Below are positions 52,527-64,000 of a stretch of DNA of 64,000 bases, piece by piece. The notes below the pieces were generated by a model. It was not told where the DNA came from and ran no database searches. It worked only from the letters and a program-made list of their open reading frames with translations. The position numbers and the translations under genes were made by a program. The DNA comes from Echinococcus granulosus (lineage: Eukaryota > Platyhelminthes > Cestoda > Cyclophyllidea > Taeniidae). Within the stretch, counting starts at the first letter, position 1, and each line of letters starts with the position of its first letter. The stretch is taken from contig NW_020170381.1 in assembly GCF_000524195.1 (NCBI RefSeq), positions 3,417,930 through 3,481,929 of the forward strand, written 5' to 3'.

Positions 52527-52811
52527 TTATTTAAACATTTCGTCAGAGGCACTTCCTCCCAAGGAGCCAGTTTTGAGTGCTTTGCGGAAGCGCGATGTTG
52601 GGCTCTGTGAGTGGGTTCTACCTTTTTGTAGTGCAACATGGCAGGATTTGTGCTGTGCTAAGTATCTTGCGCTTTTGACGTAATATTTCTTCACAAAACT
52701 AACCCCGCTGAATTTGCTTATCGTATTCATGGAATAAGGCCTCGAATTAACAACTGACACCTGATGTGTTTTTTGTCTTTTAAATGTATTTGGATTGATT
52801 TTTGTGCACAT
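52527..52811 (-). CDS. Hypothetical 94-residue basic protein
   Basis: A single open frame with start and stop. It is rich in Lys, Arg and Ser, with a C-terminus SRFRKALKTGSLGGSASDEM followed by FK. I recognise no domain, signal peptide or membrane segment. The stop codon lies inside AATAAA (minus strand, 52526-52531), which would demand an extremely short 3' untranslated region if that signal were used. It lies between the PDZ and CapZ-beta genes on the opposite strand. It may be chance, or the last exon of a spliced gene. Confidence 0.25.
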   Translation of the reverse strand: MCTKINPNTFKRQKTHQVSVVNSRPYSMNTISKFSGVSFVKKYYVKSARYLAQHKSCHVALQKGRTHSQSPTSRFRKALKTGSLGGSASDEMFK

Positions 52812-53147
52812 TTATGTGTAGCACTTGGCACCCTTTAGCATTCAGTTTTTTAGCAATACGTCTGCCAAACGCCTCTTAATTATCCCCTATGTTAGCATTG
52901 CGTATGAAGTTTTCTTGCATAATTAAATGGGATTTTAAATCTTTTAAACTGGTTGGGAACCAATACCCTAAGTGCTGATTTTGAGTTATGTTTGCGTATT
53001 TTTTGTCTGTACGAAATTCACGAAACAGTAACTTGATGCTGTCCAGACATCATGCACTTTGTTTTTGTGTTTTAAGTCGTTAGTTTACTTCTCTTAAGCA
53101 CTTTCTATCATTACCGCGACTTTATATTTGCTTCATCTCTAATGTAG

Positions 53148-55337
53148 CACGATGATCAAATAAATTCCGCCATGGATCTACTACGGAGGATGCCTCCGCA
53201 AAAGTTCGAACACGTTCTCCAATCCGTCCTCGATATCTGTCCACAGATATCTGATGCCGTTCTCTCTATGGTTGATCAACCAATGAAGATCAAGAAGGAC
53301 CCTAATGCTGGTCGGGATTACCTACTCTCTGACTTTAATCGTGATGGCGACTCGTTCCGGTCACCCTGGACTAACGTTTACGACCCACCACTTGATGATG
53401 GCGTGCTTCCATCAGAACGTTTACGTGCTCTTGAAATAGAGGCCAATAATGCCTTTGATCAGTATCGTGAAATGTGAGTCGGGTTCTGGTACCTATATCT
53501 TCTCCGACATCACCATATATTAATTTATCCTTGAGTGCTTAGGCAACTAGTATACCATCCTTTTAAACTGATTCTTATTTCCTAAATTTTAATAAGCATA
53601 TCTACAGATTGTTCTATTTCTACAGCAACGAATATGCCAGTTCATTGCATATTTTTGGTTACTCTTTACAAGTTCAACTTGTCTTATTTCAAATTGGGTG
53701 TTTCCTTATTCAGATCAAAATACAATCATTTAGTTTGTTGTTTACAGACATTCGTCCAGTTTTTATTGTTATGCAAAGCAAAAATTTGATTATCCCTTCG
53801 TTTTGTTGATTGCGTAAGATTTTCCCCCTGGGTCCTTGTCTAGGTATTTTGAGGGTGGGATTTCTTCCGTATATTGTTGGGATCTGGACCAAGGTTTTGC
53901 AATGGCCATTCTCATTAAGAAGACCGGCAACTCAACCTCTGTTAGGGGATCTTGGGATTCCGTCCACATCGTTGAAGTTCAGGTACAGTTGTGTATGACT
54001 TAGAACCTCTTAAAGCATGTCAACGAGATGAATACGACTACATTAGCGATTCACTACTTCCAAATTGTCAGAATTCGCTGGTAATAAGCTTATCAAAATA
54101 GTTTCTACAGGGAGTCTTCAGGTTCTTCATTTAATCGCCTGTCTTTCTCGCCTTGACAGGAGCACTCGACTGCCAAGTCGGCCCATTACAAGCTGACGAG
54201 CACGATCATAATGTGGATAGATACGAATACACACGAGTGTGGAGCTTCAGCTTTGGGCGGCCACTTCACTCGTATGAAAGAGCACGAGTACCCTCTCATC
54301 GATCAGAGGCAACATATCAGCAATATTGGCTCCATGGTGGAGGTGTGTGATTTAGGCTTTTTTTTCGCTTTTAGTCCTCTTGTCTCTTTTGGACTCCTAA
54401 TTGTTTTTACCATCATAGATAAGGCATTTTGATTAAATGTTATTCTTACCAATGCCTTCTCTGCAATCATAAACCAAATTGCAAGTGCATGTGTGATTTA
54501 AAATTCCTTCGTTTATCATGGATTTGGAAGATGAACCAAGGCTTAATCGTTTCTTGAGTGTCAGCATAGTTGACGATAACATTAACATAAGTTAAAAGCT
54601 GTTCGTAACATTCACGCTATTAATTGTGCAATAAGTCGACGTGATGAGTCAATTTTAATATCTCCGTCTGATCGGTATTTCTATGTTAATTAACACCATA
54701 ATTAGCGTACACTCTCATTTTCCTCCGAACGGTAATACCAGATGGTGTCTATGCAAGCAAAGGGAGAAGCTGGGCTCGTTTCTTAATAAACACTTGCTAA
54801 AATTACCTCTTCATGAAAAGTAGCCGCATGTATTTTGATAGACGCCTTTTTTTTCATGTAGTTTAATCCATGTAGCTTGATCCTTGACTAAATCAGTCAA
54901 GCCTCGTGCATTTTGATTAGGCCCGTTTAACTTCGTCGAACTGTTTCACAGACCCATTTGTTAGCGTAAGAGCCCCTTGATTTTGCAAGCTGATTGGGTG
55001 TGGGACAATAACACTCCTCACTTTCATTGCTAAATCAAGGATTAGCGACGACTATGAAACTCATGTAAGGTTCACACTGACTATCAGCACTAAAAACACA
55101 TCCGAAAATGATTATCTCTGGGTTCCCACTCTTATTTGAGATTTTGGCTACTGATTGGGTGTTGCATGATTTCAGGAGCTCGAGAGCCAAATGAGGTCTT
55201 TCCTGAACGATGTGTACTTTGGCTCGTCCAAGGCAATAATCGATTCGATGCGCACCTACCGAACCGCTGAGGAGGAGCAGCAGCAGCGGCAGCTGGCGCA
55301 GAGTGTGAGACAGGTCGTACAGCAGAGGAGCCAATAG
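53148..55337 (+). CDS. CAPZB: F-actin-capping protein subunit beta
   Basis: Four exons: 53148-53473, 53844-53982, 54160-54342 and 55176-55337; 269 residues plus a missing first coding exon (human is 272). With the alpha subunit it caps barbed ends of actin filaments, in cytosol and at muscle Z-structures. The frame opens [18 protein letters not shown], matching human SDQQLDCALDLMRRLPPQ, so only the initiator Met or a few residues are lacking. The ATG at 53172 is internal by homology. Family landmarks are [111 protein letters not shown] and [12 protein letters not shown]. The Gln-rich C-terminal tentacle ([20 protein letters not shown]) differs in sequence from the human one but has the same length and position. 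All phases close. Confidence 0.97.
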
Positions 55338-57856
55338 AAGGCCACAGCGCCCCTTCCAATCTTTCCATCGGCTGCCGCCACCAAATTTGCTCTTTCTCAC
55401 TCACTCTCATTCCGTTTCTATGTCTGAGAGTATGTTACCACCTCCACCTTGCATCTGCGTCTCCCCCTTTTTTCCCTGCCTAACTTTTCTACTTTGTTGG
55501 CTCTTCGGTCCCGTTTCGGAAATTCCACATGTGCGCGTAGGTGCAGACTCGCACACATGCATAATGCTCAAGTCTTACTATTGCTAATATCAACAGCAAC
55601 CGCCACATCCTAGCTGTGGGTGCTCGTGATTATGTAACCACGTGCTCGTGTGAACACGGCCAAACTCACCCACGCACTGAAACGCCTTCATAGCTCCCTC
55701 CACCTTTTATTGTTTTTTCGTCAACTTGTTATTGGATTACTAATGATTACTTACATTAAGCCGCTGTTTCCTACAACACCCTTACAACTACTCTGCGATA
55801 GTTATGCTCCTCTTTCGAAATTTGTCCAATTAAAACGGTTTGATGGTGTAAATAGTGTGGAGGGCGAAATACCGTTTAGTATAAGCCGACGCCACCTACT
55901 CTTACGCGTTATATCCTTTTTTTGAAAGCAAAAGAAAGTTGTACGACTTAGCTCTTCTCAGGTGAGAGGCCCTCGAGTTTAACATTCCTTATTTTTCGTG
56001 TCGCAACTGAGTTATTACGAAGTAACTTCATCGGGAGAATGTACTTTTCGAAAGTTCATGTTTACCTTAAAGGTGAGTTATTCTAAACGCCAGAAACTAA
56101 AACGACTATTGGAAGAATGCAGTCAAGATTGTGCGCCTACATTGAAAGTGGGGCCGAGTATGATTAGTGTGTTGCAAACTAACATTATTTGTTGTTATAC
56201 GCAAAGGCGCCCCCCGTACATTTTTCATTATCTTTGTTTTCTCAGCCTCTCAACAAGAGTAAATGGAATCGGTGTATCTACTGATTGGTGAATCTTAAAT
56301 CCAACCGCTCGAGGTTGCTCCCTCAACCTCTGCACGGCTGATGCTCGATGTCATTCTTTTACCTTAGCACTGCTTAAGGGTTTCTCTTAAACACTTTTTC
56401 GTGGTGATCTATCCTTTTTTGGCCTTAAATTCTTCACAAATAGCCTTATTCGTCTTGTCCATGTCCTTTACTTAAAGCAAGCATCACCATGACTACAACG
56501 AAAGAGCTAAAATGATTTTGTGTCACCTCTCGGGGACGATTGTGTGCGAACTTTTTTTATTCCACTACAGTTGACTGGTTGTATTTGTAGTCTCCTCTGC
56601 ATTTCATTTCACCCTTTTTCTCATGTTCAGACAACTTTTCCTGAAACATAATTTCACCAGCACCACAATAGGATGCAAATTGTCTATATCTCGCAACTTA
56701 TCTCAAGATGAATGGTTTTTTGAATAGCACGAATATTTCACAATTCGCACTAGCAACTTATTAAATAAGGCATATTAGAATGCAAGCTGACCTGTTTCTT
56801 GTTCTCTGCTCTGCGTCGTCAGATATACTGTAAAAAGTGTTGCGCCGTTTGCTAAAAACGGCTCGAATTAATTCAAAAGCCGAATTGACGGGAAACGGTA
56901 GTTTGGCAACGCAACAACAGTTGTAAAGATAGCACTATCTTTTTATTGTACATGGACTGCATCCGTGTCGTGTAGATGAGTTAGAATTTTCACATTATGC
57001 GTTCAGAGCCTCATTTGCTATCCTGAGGGTTTCAACTTACCTGAAAGGCCAGGTGCCAGTTGAGGTAAAATTGTAGTCATCTCGAGAAAGTATGGACAAT
57101 CTTGTATAGCTACCGATGCCTAGCCTTCCGCTCCTTTGGTTTTGTGCTCCGCCACTGCCGTCGGCTACGCGTGTGACCGCTGCTTGCGCCGGGACGTCAC
57201 GCCGTGTTGCTCTCGCGTGTGCGTATGTGCACGTACCTATGGGTGTGATCACAGGCGTTCTAGCACACAACGCACCAGGTCATGTGCCATGTTAGACCCG
57301 TCTGGTTTTCCTTATCGAGGCTTTTACTTTAGATGAGATGTTTTCGGTGAAGGTTATTGACTTAAATGTGCTAACTTCTTCCAGTAATGAAGCAACCACC
57401 ATTGTATTATCATCCCTGGGGACGATACCGTAATTCGAAATTCAAGTCAGAATAAGATGGGGCATTGCATATAAAATATCTGCGTGGAAATGGATGCCAA
57501 TAAATCACAGACTACTTTCAAATCGCCCCACCCGGTAGTAGATTGATAACGTTTTTTTTCCCGAAAATATTCCGTTCAAAAATTTTAAAAGTACTGGGCA
57601 CCGCAACTGATCCGCATTAAAGCGTTGAGCACTGCAATTTTGACATGATTTTTGTTTAGAAATGTACCACAATTCATAGGTGAACATATTTTATAACAGG
57701 CATTTAGAGACAGGTACAGAAATGCTAATACTATTTCACCACTAACACAAAGTATGAACCCAAATTTATGAGCTTCTGAAGAATAACGTTAACTTCCCCC
57801 ACCTATAATATAGTGATTTATTTAACAATTTAATATTAAACCGAAACCCGATAGTA
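55338..57856. other. Spacer between convergent genes
   Basis: CapZ-beta ends from the left and the secreted-protein gene ends from the right, so this interval holds two 3' untranslated regions. The first 600 bases are pyrimidine-rich on the + strand. I see no clear polyadenylation signal for CapZ-beta. A G+C-richer patch at 57120-57290 contains no recognisable gene. Confidence 0.5.
57817..57822 (-). terminator. Polyadenylation signal of the secreted-protein gene
   Basis: TTTATT on the + strand is AATAAA on the minus strand, about 35 bases beyond the stop codon of the gene at 57857-61270. This is a plausible but short 3' untranslated region. Confidence 0.5.
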
Positions 57857-60800
57857 TTACGCCATCTCAAGGCAACGAGAACAGAGCATCATGCAGTGGG
57901 TGAATTTCCATCTCATTGCGGCCGCTTCGTTGGCCTCTGCTAAGTTCTCATCATCATCGACATTGTCGTAAAGAAGTCCTTCCCCTTCCAGATGAGGAGT
58001 TTCATCAGTACTGTCCATGTCCCATTTTTCAAATTCTTTCTCAACAGCTGCTGATACAGTAGCCGCAATATCTTCCATCATGGTAAGAATCTCGTTCAGT
58101 TGTTCGCTTTTAATGACATCTCCTGGATCATCTGCACCACTCACCATAACTCGTAATTTCTTAGTCGAGTCTATAAGTTGCTTCAGTCTTTCAGGAATAT
58201 CTCTGGGCAATTTCTGTCTTTCTGAAGGGGTTTGTAGTGAAAATCTTTCAATTTCGGCTTCTATCGCTTGGATGCTCTCTTCAATTATAGCCACAATGTG
58301 CTTAAACTCACCAATGCTACGGACATTCATTGCTTTTGAATTGTTTTGCGAGACCTTCTCACTGAATAAGAGATTAACTGCCATATTGCTTAAAACTGTG
58401 AAGGTTTCAATCTCATCCAAAAGCTCTTGATGCTTCTTTTCATCCACTTCATTGTTTTGCATTTGTCCGTAGTTAGGATCAATCAGTCTCATATTCCGTT
58501 CTATAGTTTCGGCAGACTTCATGGCACTACTATGACCGTTAGGAACCGATCCAACATCAATTGTCCCATCTTTTCCAAGTCGAGTCTTTTGGCGTGATGC
58601 ATAACGGGGTTGTCGTGGTAATGTAAACGATTGCCTTTGATAGTTTCGATATTTATTACCAGCAAGGTGCTTAAGACCTTCGTAATGCTGAACAGGTATG
58701 GAGTCGTAACGTTTTCCAAAGCTAGCCATGTGGCTGTTCCAAAAATCTTCCTCCTGGGTTGGCCAATTTGGAGATGAGGCTACAAATTGAGTCCGCTCTC
58801 TATCGAAACGCTTTGGCAATGAGTAGCGACTATGATGAGCGGCAGAAGCAAGCATCCTATTCCTCCAATCTACTTGTTCTAAATTGTTTTTCATGAAGTT
58901 TTGGCTTCGGGATGTATCGCGGCCTCGTGCAATGATTTCTGGCGATCTATAAATGGCGGATTTTTTGCCACCTTTTTTGTGTTCAGACTGGAGCGGCCAA
59001 CTTGAAAGTCTGTTCACTGTGATTTCGCCAACCGCGCCATTAGTGCCGTGTTTAAGGTTGCGCTTGGGTTGAGATTCTAAGCCCTGATTCAGGTGTTTAT
59101 CAAGGTCGAAAGGACGAGGCCTTTTCCATGGCATCCTTTTACGCGAGTAACCCTCATTTGACTCAAAGATTTGAGCCACATCGTGATTTGAGAGCAAATC
59201 AGACGGGTGGACATACGAGTCGCCGTTAGAGTTATTTGAATTAGTTAACCCATATTCTGACATGAATTTACCTAATTCAGGTTTGACACGATGAATGGGC
59301 GGAGATTCTTGAAGTAGAGCAGGTTTCGACCTCTCTATCTCCCTCTTTTGCTTCTTTTTTTCTTCAATAATAGTGCCTTTCTGATTTGTTTGATGGGGCG
59401 ATTCTTCAGCTCTTCCCAAGGTAGATTCATTGGACTGATTGGAAATGTAGGATTCAACGAGTTTTTGGAGTTTAGCTGTGGCTTCCGCTTTCTCCTGGTC
59501 AGTCAATTCTTCAGGTTTTCCTGAAATCAAGTCAATCTTCGTAGTAGTATTACTTCGAGTTTCCAGCTCAGATAATTCCTTCCTTTTAGTGGCCAATTTC
59601 TGAGCATTCTAAAAACAAAAATAACGGTCACTCCTGCCCATCCTGTGCCGTACTTGACTTGTGTTTGTCGTATTAAAATAAATATTGGAAGTGCATGGAT
59701 TTGTCTGTCGTAAACTGAATATATGACCACTTTTATCTCTTCCATTTTAATTTAAGTAAACTAGTAGGGACATATCCGCAACGTGGATATGATTAGGGGT
59801 TCTCTGCTCAATAAACGAAACAAGAAGAACCTTTGTTATATTAAGCTATTTCACCTACTTAGCATTTAATTTACGCCTTTTCGTAATTTATCAAATGCTA
59901 TCTTAGATACATTTTAAATCCGGTTCGAATTTGTGCAATTTCCGTGTTTCCCACCATGGAGTTCTAAAGGCAACAGCAGAGATGCTTTTTTAGTCAAGCT
60001 CATTGTGCTTGCTTCTCACGTGCTTCAACCTGGAAGTGACCAAATCTTTCAAGCAGGAATATTTTCTTTACATGCAAAGGAAATTACATGCTTATGCGGG
60101 TGTTTGTTTTGTCTAACTCATAAAACAGCCAATCAAATAAAGTAGGGAAATAAACAGTATGGGTTTTTAAAAAAATAGCAAAACACTAGTTAGTGTCCTT
60201 AGTTCACAGGCTCTTAGCTTAGGGTTAGGGGTGATACCTATTTTTTCACAGTTTAGATGTTTTACAGTTGTCCTGTGACACCAACACCTGTACTTCCAAA
60301 TCGGCCAGCATAAACGCTCCTCAATTGCTAAAAAGCTTGATTATTTCAGGGTCGAGAATATGGAAAATCCACTTTATCGTTCTAAGCTGTTTATCGTAAA
60401 TTGATAAAGAAGGTGTCACATATATGTGACGCTAGAGAGTTAGGAGTGTAACCTAAAAGCGATTTGACCTCGAAAGCAAAATTTCTCACGCTGCTGAGTC
60501 ACACCGAAATTTATGAAAACTGCAGCTTTTTGAAGCAATTCAATACAACAATAATTTTATGCTAGATTTCGATTTAAGAAAAAGCGATGACAGCTTACCT
60601 TCTGATAGACCGTTTCACAGTAGTCCAGAACATCTTGACCGGGATGAGAGAAAAATTTACATCCACCCTTCTTACAGAAGACTGCACCATTCTCGCACTT
60701 GCATTCACGACATCCATCGCTAAACCTGCAAAACGAAATTAAGATAAAACAGCTAATTAACGATAGTTCAAAAGGCTACAAATTATCAACATCGTATCCC

Positions 60801-61270
60801 GACTTGGAAAAGTTTGTCATTATTTGAGAAAGGGTTTTTAAAGCAAAAATCAAGGCGCTTATCACAACTTTCACTACTTTGAAGCAAATGAAATGTTCTT
60901 AGTATAAAAGCATACGACATCATTTCACAGGCCATCGAAGGAACCCTTAAGTGCTTTGCCAAGCTAACCATACCCTTCAGTGATGAGAAAGATAAGCAAA
61001 ACAGCTTGACGTTGACAAACCTGTTTAGGCACCAATCAAATCCGCTTTTAAGTCAACAAGTGGTAAAAAAAGGGAAAATTAGGCGTTTTAAAGCTTATCG
61101 CATACAAGTGCACTGGCTTACTTTAGTCCGTTTGGTTTTCCTTGGCAATATTGGCGATATTCATTGATGCAGCGAACTTCGACCCTATCTTCGATGTTGG
61201 TAATCGGGGCGCAAGATAACCTTGCTGTTAGCAAGATTGCAACAGCCAAAAGAGGCTTCCACCTACCCAT
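57857..61270 (-). CDS. Secreted cysteine-rich protein, dibasic-rich, unknown function
   Basis: Three exons: 61270-61122, 60725-60599 and 59608-57857; 675 residues, phases close. The start is an ATG followed by a clear signal peptide (MGRWKPLLAVAILLTARLSC, cleavage likely near SCA-PI). Residues about 33-85 hold eight cysteines, with C-x2-C-x-C-x6-C-x4-C in FSDGCRECKCENGAVFC, a spacing like von Willebrand factor C or antistasin/pacifastin modules. The remaining 580 residues come from one long exon: low-complexity, Asn/Ser/Lys-rich, with several dibasic sites (SRKR about 247-250, PKR about 274, KKGGKK about 302, FGKR about 389-392), then a helical, acidic C-terminus (EEFKH-type helices, EKWDMDSTDETPHLEGEGLL). 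No membrane span is seen after the signal. FGKR has the form of an amidation-cleavage site, so a secreted precursor is possible, but this is inference. I do not recognise the family. Confidence 0.75.
60415..60430. repeat. Perfect 16-base palindrome in intron
   Basis: The sequence gtcacatatatgtgac reads the same on both strands and lies in intron 2 of the secreted-protein gene. It could be a binding site for a dimeric protein, but a single occurrence in an AT-rich intron is weak evidence. Confidence 0.5.
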
Positions 61271-64000
61271 TCACAAATGAAAACTTGATGATGGCAGACT
61301 GAGCCATGATTTTATGTACCTCTGAGTGTTGTAAATCACAGCAACGCCTATTCTACCCGTTGAAAGGAGTTTTAACACAATTTACGGCAATGCGGGTGGC
61401 AAATCTCCACCTTTTTGTTATAGTTGGTTTTTTGTAGTTCTACTTTTAATTGTGATAGCAATTTAGGGATCCAAAATAGCCAGGTTATAACTTCAAAGCA
61501 TTATGGGAATTCAGAAAACTTTTTAGGTAGTAATTTAGCTTCAAATGATTAAATACTAGAAATCTCGTTAAGCATTTAAATGAGAGAATATCGCCTTTCA
61601 TCACGTTATTACTGAAACTGTACCACCAATTAATTGACGAACAGCTTTTGGCAAAATTTCGTTTTCGGAGAACCTCTTCTGAGATCTCAAGGAACATATC
61701 TTAGAAAGTGGGCCTTTTTCTGAAAGAGGTCTGAATCTGACTGGTTCCCAAAACTCAGACCGACCGGGCACCCAAATGAGCATAAATTCTTGTGTATTTC
61801 CAAACAATGCTAAACAACTCAATGTTCGTAACACCGAGAAACAGACCTGATTTTGCCAAACTTTTTAGTGTTTACAAACTAATAAATCTCACAGCAAAGT
61901 TATGCTTGCCTAAGTCTGAACACGTTGAAAATGCTTCACTTGGGTAGTCGATACCATATGAGCAGATAGGGCAATGACACAAGATATCCACTTAGTTAAT
62001 CACTATCCAATTACAATTGTATTAGTCTTTTAATTCCTCGAATCCACAGATAATCATACGACATCATAATGCCTGTAAATGGACGGCTTTTAAGCAGTAT
62101 TTGTATTAAAATGGTGTTTTTAAGATATTCTACAAAACGGGGCCTTGGGTCAGGCTACTAGGCGTGGAACTGAGGGCTTGCGTAAAAAAAATGAAGTCAA
62201 CTTCGAGAACGCCAGCGCCAATAGGCAGCCAGTAAGTCTAAAAATAAATCTCGTCATGTCGAACCTGTAAGACACCACGGTTCGCGCTCAATACACTTTG
62301 ATTGACGCAATAATCACCGAAGCATGCTGGAAATGGTACAAGAGCCGATTCACAAGATGCAGCCTTAACGCCGATAAGTAATGGTGCTACTCCATCCACT
62401 TACTTGAAAAGCACGATTTGTTGCAGCTCAAAAGAAAAGAAATGTACCCCACTACGAGTCTGTAATAAAGTAGAGTATCCATGTGATGTTTTCTTAAATT
62501 GGAGGTATGTATTGGACGTAATTTACGCAAATCGTATGGACTACACTGACATGCTCAATAGCAGTTTTCAAAACCGCAACTTAACAAATAGGCTTTTAAA
62601 GATAGGAAATTCATGAATTGGAAAACACGAAAAACTTAGCGTCATCACTGGGCGCAAGTAACTACAAAGCAGCCTGAAATATATACTTGGCACAAATTCC
62701 ATAACAACCATTGTATCTATTCACAACTTTCTGGTGCAATGGGTTAGGACTCCCGAAAGAATTAAATGGTGTCAAGTTGTTCAATTGCAGTCGACTCATT
62801 AATCTAAATATTTGTCTGAAAAATAAGTATAGCCTATGCAACATCGCTTTTGTCATAATCTACAAATAACATGATAGTTCATTCAATCCTACACACTACT
62901 GGGAATTTCAAACCCAACATGCCGAAAAGTAGTGAAAACTCTAAAACAATAACAGGTAGGGGTTATTGTAACATGGGTACTAGAGTAATATCAGCTGAAT
63001 CGAGCAACCCAAGTATTCTATAAATAGACGTCCAACGTTATCAAATAAGCGAATGCAGACGATAAGGCGAACAAGAAACAGGAATGTTCGATACAAAATA
63101 ACAAAGACGCAATCGAATGTACCACTGGTTCATGTGGCAAAATCAAACAGCGAATTAAAAAGCAACAATGGTGGCTAACACCAAGCGCCAGTCAGTGTCT
63201 TTCATCCCTTTCCCATACGCAGCCTTTGGGAGCCTCGTCGAAATCAGGAACGCTAGAACCAGTCCATTTCTGTTTCCTGAAAGTTCTCAAGCTACATTCA
63301 TATAGAGAGCCCCTGTAATTAAGCTACAAGCCCAATACGAAATTAGTCTTTACGATCTCAAAAATTCACGACTGGTTCAAGATCCCGTAGAGTCCTTTAC
63401 CAAGTTCAAGGCATATTAGTGTAAAAAGCAGCACACCTAAAATGAACCCACGCCTAAGCAATTCGCCAGTAATGACTCGCGTTAGCGGAAAAGAAGAGGG
63501 AGAAATGAGTATTGATGACCAAAAATATGCGCCAAAGAACCCATCCCTCGTTTATTCAGTAACACAAGAACACCCAACAGGTGGAATAAAAAATGAACCA
63601 CAGACAACTGCATCTCATACAGAAGCCAACTAACTTTGGACGAAAAACAGCCGGTGAACATATCGAAGGTGTCGAACTACAAGTTAATTAAAAGCTAAAA
63701 GCATTACTAAAGCCCCATACCCACCATAAAGGAACAGAAGGAACAGATGTGACCGCACACACGGCGAAACAAGGCACCACGCAAAAGTAGCAAACGCATG
63801 AATATTTGCTGACTGTCAAACCCAAATAAACAAAAAGCAAGAAAACACGAAAAATAAGGAGGCTGGCAAACCCAGCAAAAATACTACAAAAAAACCTACT
63901 TTAACAGGACAAGGTGAAAGAAGACGTTTTAAAACAATCTAAAAAAATGCACCAGGTCCGGCGAAAAACAGCAGCAAATTCACTCTGTATTTTGTGCAAA
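61271..64000. other. Region upstream of the secreted-protein gene, no gene recognised
   Basis: The first part should include the promoter of the minus-strand secreted-protein gene. No exon with family resemblance was seen. From about 62800 the + strand becomes conspicuously A-rich and T-poor, especially after 63400, with long adenine runs. The 63-codon + frame at 63442 is Asn/Ser/Pro-rich and unsupported. Repeat family A was not recognised here. Confidence 0.5.

Larger units (their letters stand above)
49507..53147. other. PDZ-gene 3' UTR, repeat-bearing spacer, CapZ-beta upstream region
   Basis: The first 90 bases are the PDZ-gene 3' untranslated region, ending near an AATAAA at 49590. A degraded TRIM-like element occupies about 51080-51900. 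A 94-codon minus-strand open frame lies at 52527-52811. The missing CapZ-beta first coding exon must lie somewhere in this interval if its structure follows other animals. The rest is AT-rich without recognisable content. Confidence 0.5.

Noticed and set aside
58017..58430. 137-codon + strand frame
   Set aside because: It is the antisense shadow of the large last exon of the secreted-protein gene, whose frame is far longer and joins to a signal peptide.
59915..59935. ggttcgaattt, similar to a tRNA B box
   Set aside because: The matching A box, acceptor-stem pairing and anticodon arm could not be found around it, so it is not a tRNA gene.
63442..63633. 63-codon + strand frame near the right edge
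   Set aside because: It is low-complexity (Asn, Ser, Pro, Thr) in A-rich sequence and lacks any homology or splice context.

Overview
The window is nuclear DNA of an animal, most probably a parasitic flatworm (tapeworm or fluke lineage). Coding exons are short, introns have GT-AG borders, and gene spacing is wide. Several introns near gene 5' ends are only about 29-44 bases long, while later introns of the same genes run to kilobases. That gradient is well known in neodermatan flatworms. Genus cannot be fixed from this sequence. No CRISPR array, operon or rRNA was seen, and I recognised no tRNA gene.

Layout. 1-8724: intergenic, with copies of a dispersed LTR-like repeat, including one complete LTR-internal-LTR element at 4692-5766. 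8725-13194 (-): DYRK-family protein kinase, six exons. 14253-19595 (-): MCM8 helicase, twelve exons traced, 5' end unresolved. 19596-24343: intergenic. 24344-28010 (-): ZC3H14/Nab2-type poly(A)-binding CCCH zinc-finger protein, nine exons including a 38-base microexon. 28011-30508: repeat-rich spacer between two divergent genes. 30509-38891 (+): CEP63/DEUP1-family centriole coiled-coil protein, eleven exons. 40221-49506 (+): acidic protein with an Enigma/ZASP-type PDZ domain and a Gln/Ser/Tyr-rich tail, five exons. 53148-55337 (+): F-actin capping protein beta subunit, lacking only a tiny first coding exon. 57857-61270 (-): secreted cysteine-rich protein of unknown function with several dibasic sites, three exons. 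61271-64000: no gene recognised.

The genes are mostly housekeeping or cell-biology genes (kinase signalling, homologous-recombination helicase, mRNA poly(A) binding, centriole duplication, actin capping, cytoskeletal scaffold) and do not form a visible pathway. The exon models were built by hand: each junction was checked for GT/AG and for reading-frame phase, and phase closes across every model.

The most distinctive items are the TRIM-like LTR element family with solo LTRs, the secreted dibasic-rich precursor, the PDZ protein without visible LIM domains, and the clustering of ultra-short introns at gene 5' ends. I found no clearly new biological system.
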